DNA from: Candidatus Auribacterota bacterium
GTDB lineage: Bacteria > Auribacterota > JAFGBW01 > JAFGJP01
Length of the DNA stretch: 6,178 nucleotides
Assembly: GCA_016929035.1 (NCBI GenBank)
Contig: JAFGJP010000080.1
Location: 1-6,178 of the forward strand
Reading direction: 5' to 3'
Shown here: piece after piece, positions 6,035 to 6,178 of the stretch
Position numbering within the stretch: position 1 is the first letter of the stretch
Layout of the letters: every line of letters starts with the position of its first letter
The notes under the pieces: model-generated
What the model was told of the DNA's origin: nothing
What the model saw: only the letters and a program-made list of their open reading frames with translations
Databases searched by the model: none
Position numbers and translations under genes: made by a program

Positions 6035-6178
6035 TCACAAGAAAAGTTTTTTATGTGTCATATAGCCCATGATCTTATAAAGAAGCTTCGCGACAGTAAA
6101 ATCATAGGCATGGAAATGCATCAATGGAGCAAATTCAACGATGTCCACTCCGACAATATTTTTCTGAAAGATCAGCTG
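6035..6178 (-). CDS. speB: Agmatinase / ureohydrolase, C-terminal end (runs off right edge)
   Basis: The last 47 residues of a ureohydrolase are present, ending in TGA at 6035-6037. The strand IVGVDIVEFAP followed by an alpha-helix with FTVAKLLYKIMGYM matches the C-terminal beta-strand and last helix of agmatinase-type enzymes, whose usual pattern is G-x-D-V-V-E-x-x-P followed by A-x-L-I-Y. The metal-binding motifs lie upstream of the window and cannot be checked, so arginase or another ureohydrolase is not formally excluded. Placement directly ahead of pyruvoyl-dependent arginine decarboxylase, with a one-base gap, argues strongly for agmatinase, which hydrolyses agmatine to putrescine and urea. 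Confidence 0.85.
   Translation of the reverse strand, partial: QLIFQKNIVGVDIVEFAPLMHFHAYDFTVAKLLYKIMGYMTHKKLFL

Noticed and set aside
1..6178. CRISPR array, tRNA or rRNA gene, defence island or toxin-antitoxin pair
   Set aside because: No regularly spaced repeats, no cloverleaf with a T-loop GTTCRANNC box, no rRNA-like sequence and no recognisable defence or toxin genes were seen on either strand.

Overview
The window looks like chromosomal DNA of a moderate-GC bacterium. The best taxonomic hint is the 127-residue Minf_1886-type protein at 1165-1548, a family known mainly from Planctomycetes, Verrucomicrobia, Omnitrophota and relatives. The archaeal-style pyruvoyl arginine decarboxylase fits such a lineage but does not prove it. 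The lineage is an inference from family membership; no species can be named.

Layout, left to right. The 5' two thirds of trpS (tryptophanyl-tRNA synthetase) lies on the minus strand and runs off the left edge. A 504-base gap follows. It holds a compact block of nested inverted repeats (about 765-948) that resembles the ends of an IS200/IS605-type element without any transposase gene, followed by about 215 bases of AT-rich DNA. The Minf_1886 gene then runs on the plus strand and converges on a minus-strand pair: a UbiA/MenA-type membrane prenyltransferase and an NDH-2-like flavoprotein, whose ATGA stop/start overlap suggests translational coupling. A trans-polyprenyl diphosphate synthase gene diverges from the prenyltransferase across only 24-45 bases. 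It converges on a minus-strand doxX-family membrane protein gene. The right end holds a minus-strand polyamine pair: the 3' end of an agmatinase gene, followed after one base by pyruvoyl-dependent arginine decarboxylase.

How the genes fit together. Polyprenyl diphosphate synthase makes the isoprenoid chain, the UbiA/MenA enzyme attaches such a chain to an aromatic (or other) acceptor, and an NDH-2-like enzyme normally passes electrons from NAD(P)H to a prenyl quinone. The three central genes therefore form a plausible quinone or prenyl-lipid module. Arginine decarboxylase and agmatinase together convert arginine through agmatine to putrescine and urea.

I found no CRISPR array, tRNA, rRNA, intact transposon or clear defence system. 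The least explained stretch is the inverted-repeat block upstream of trpS. Most of the rest is recognisable housekeeping or metabolic sequence, and I see no convincing undescribed system.
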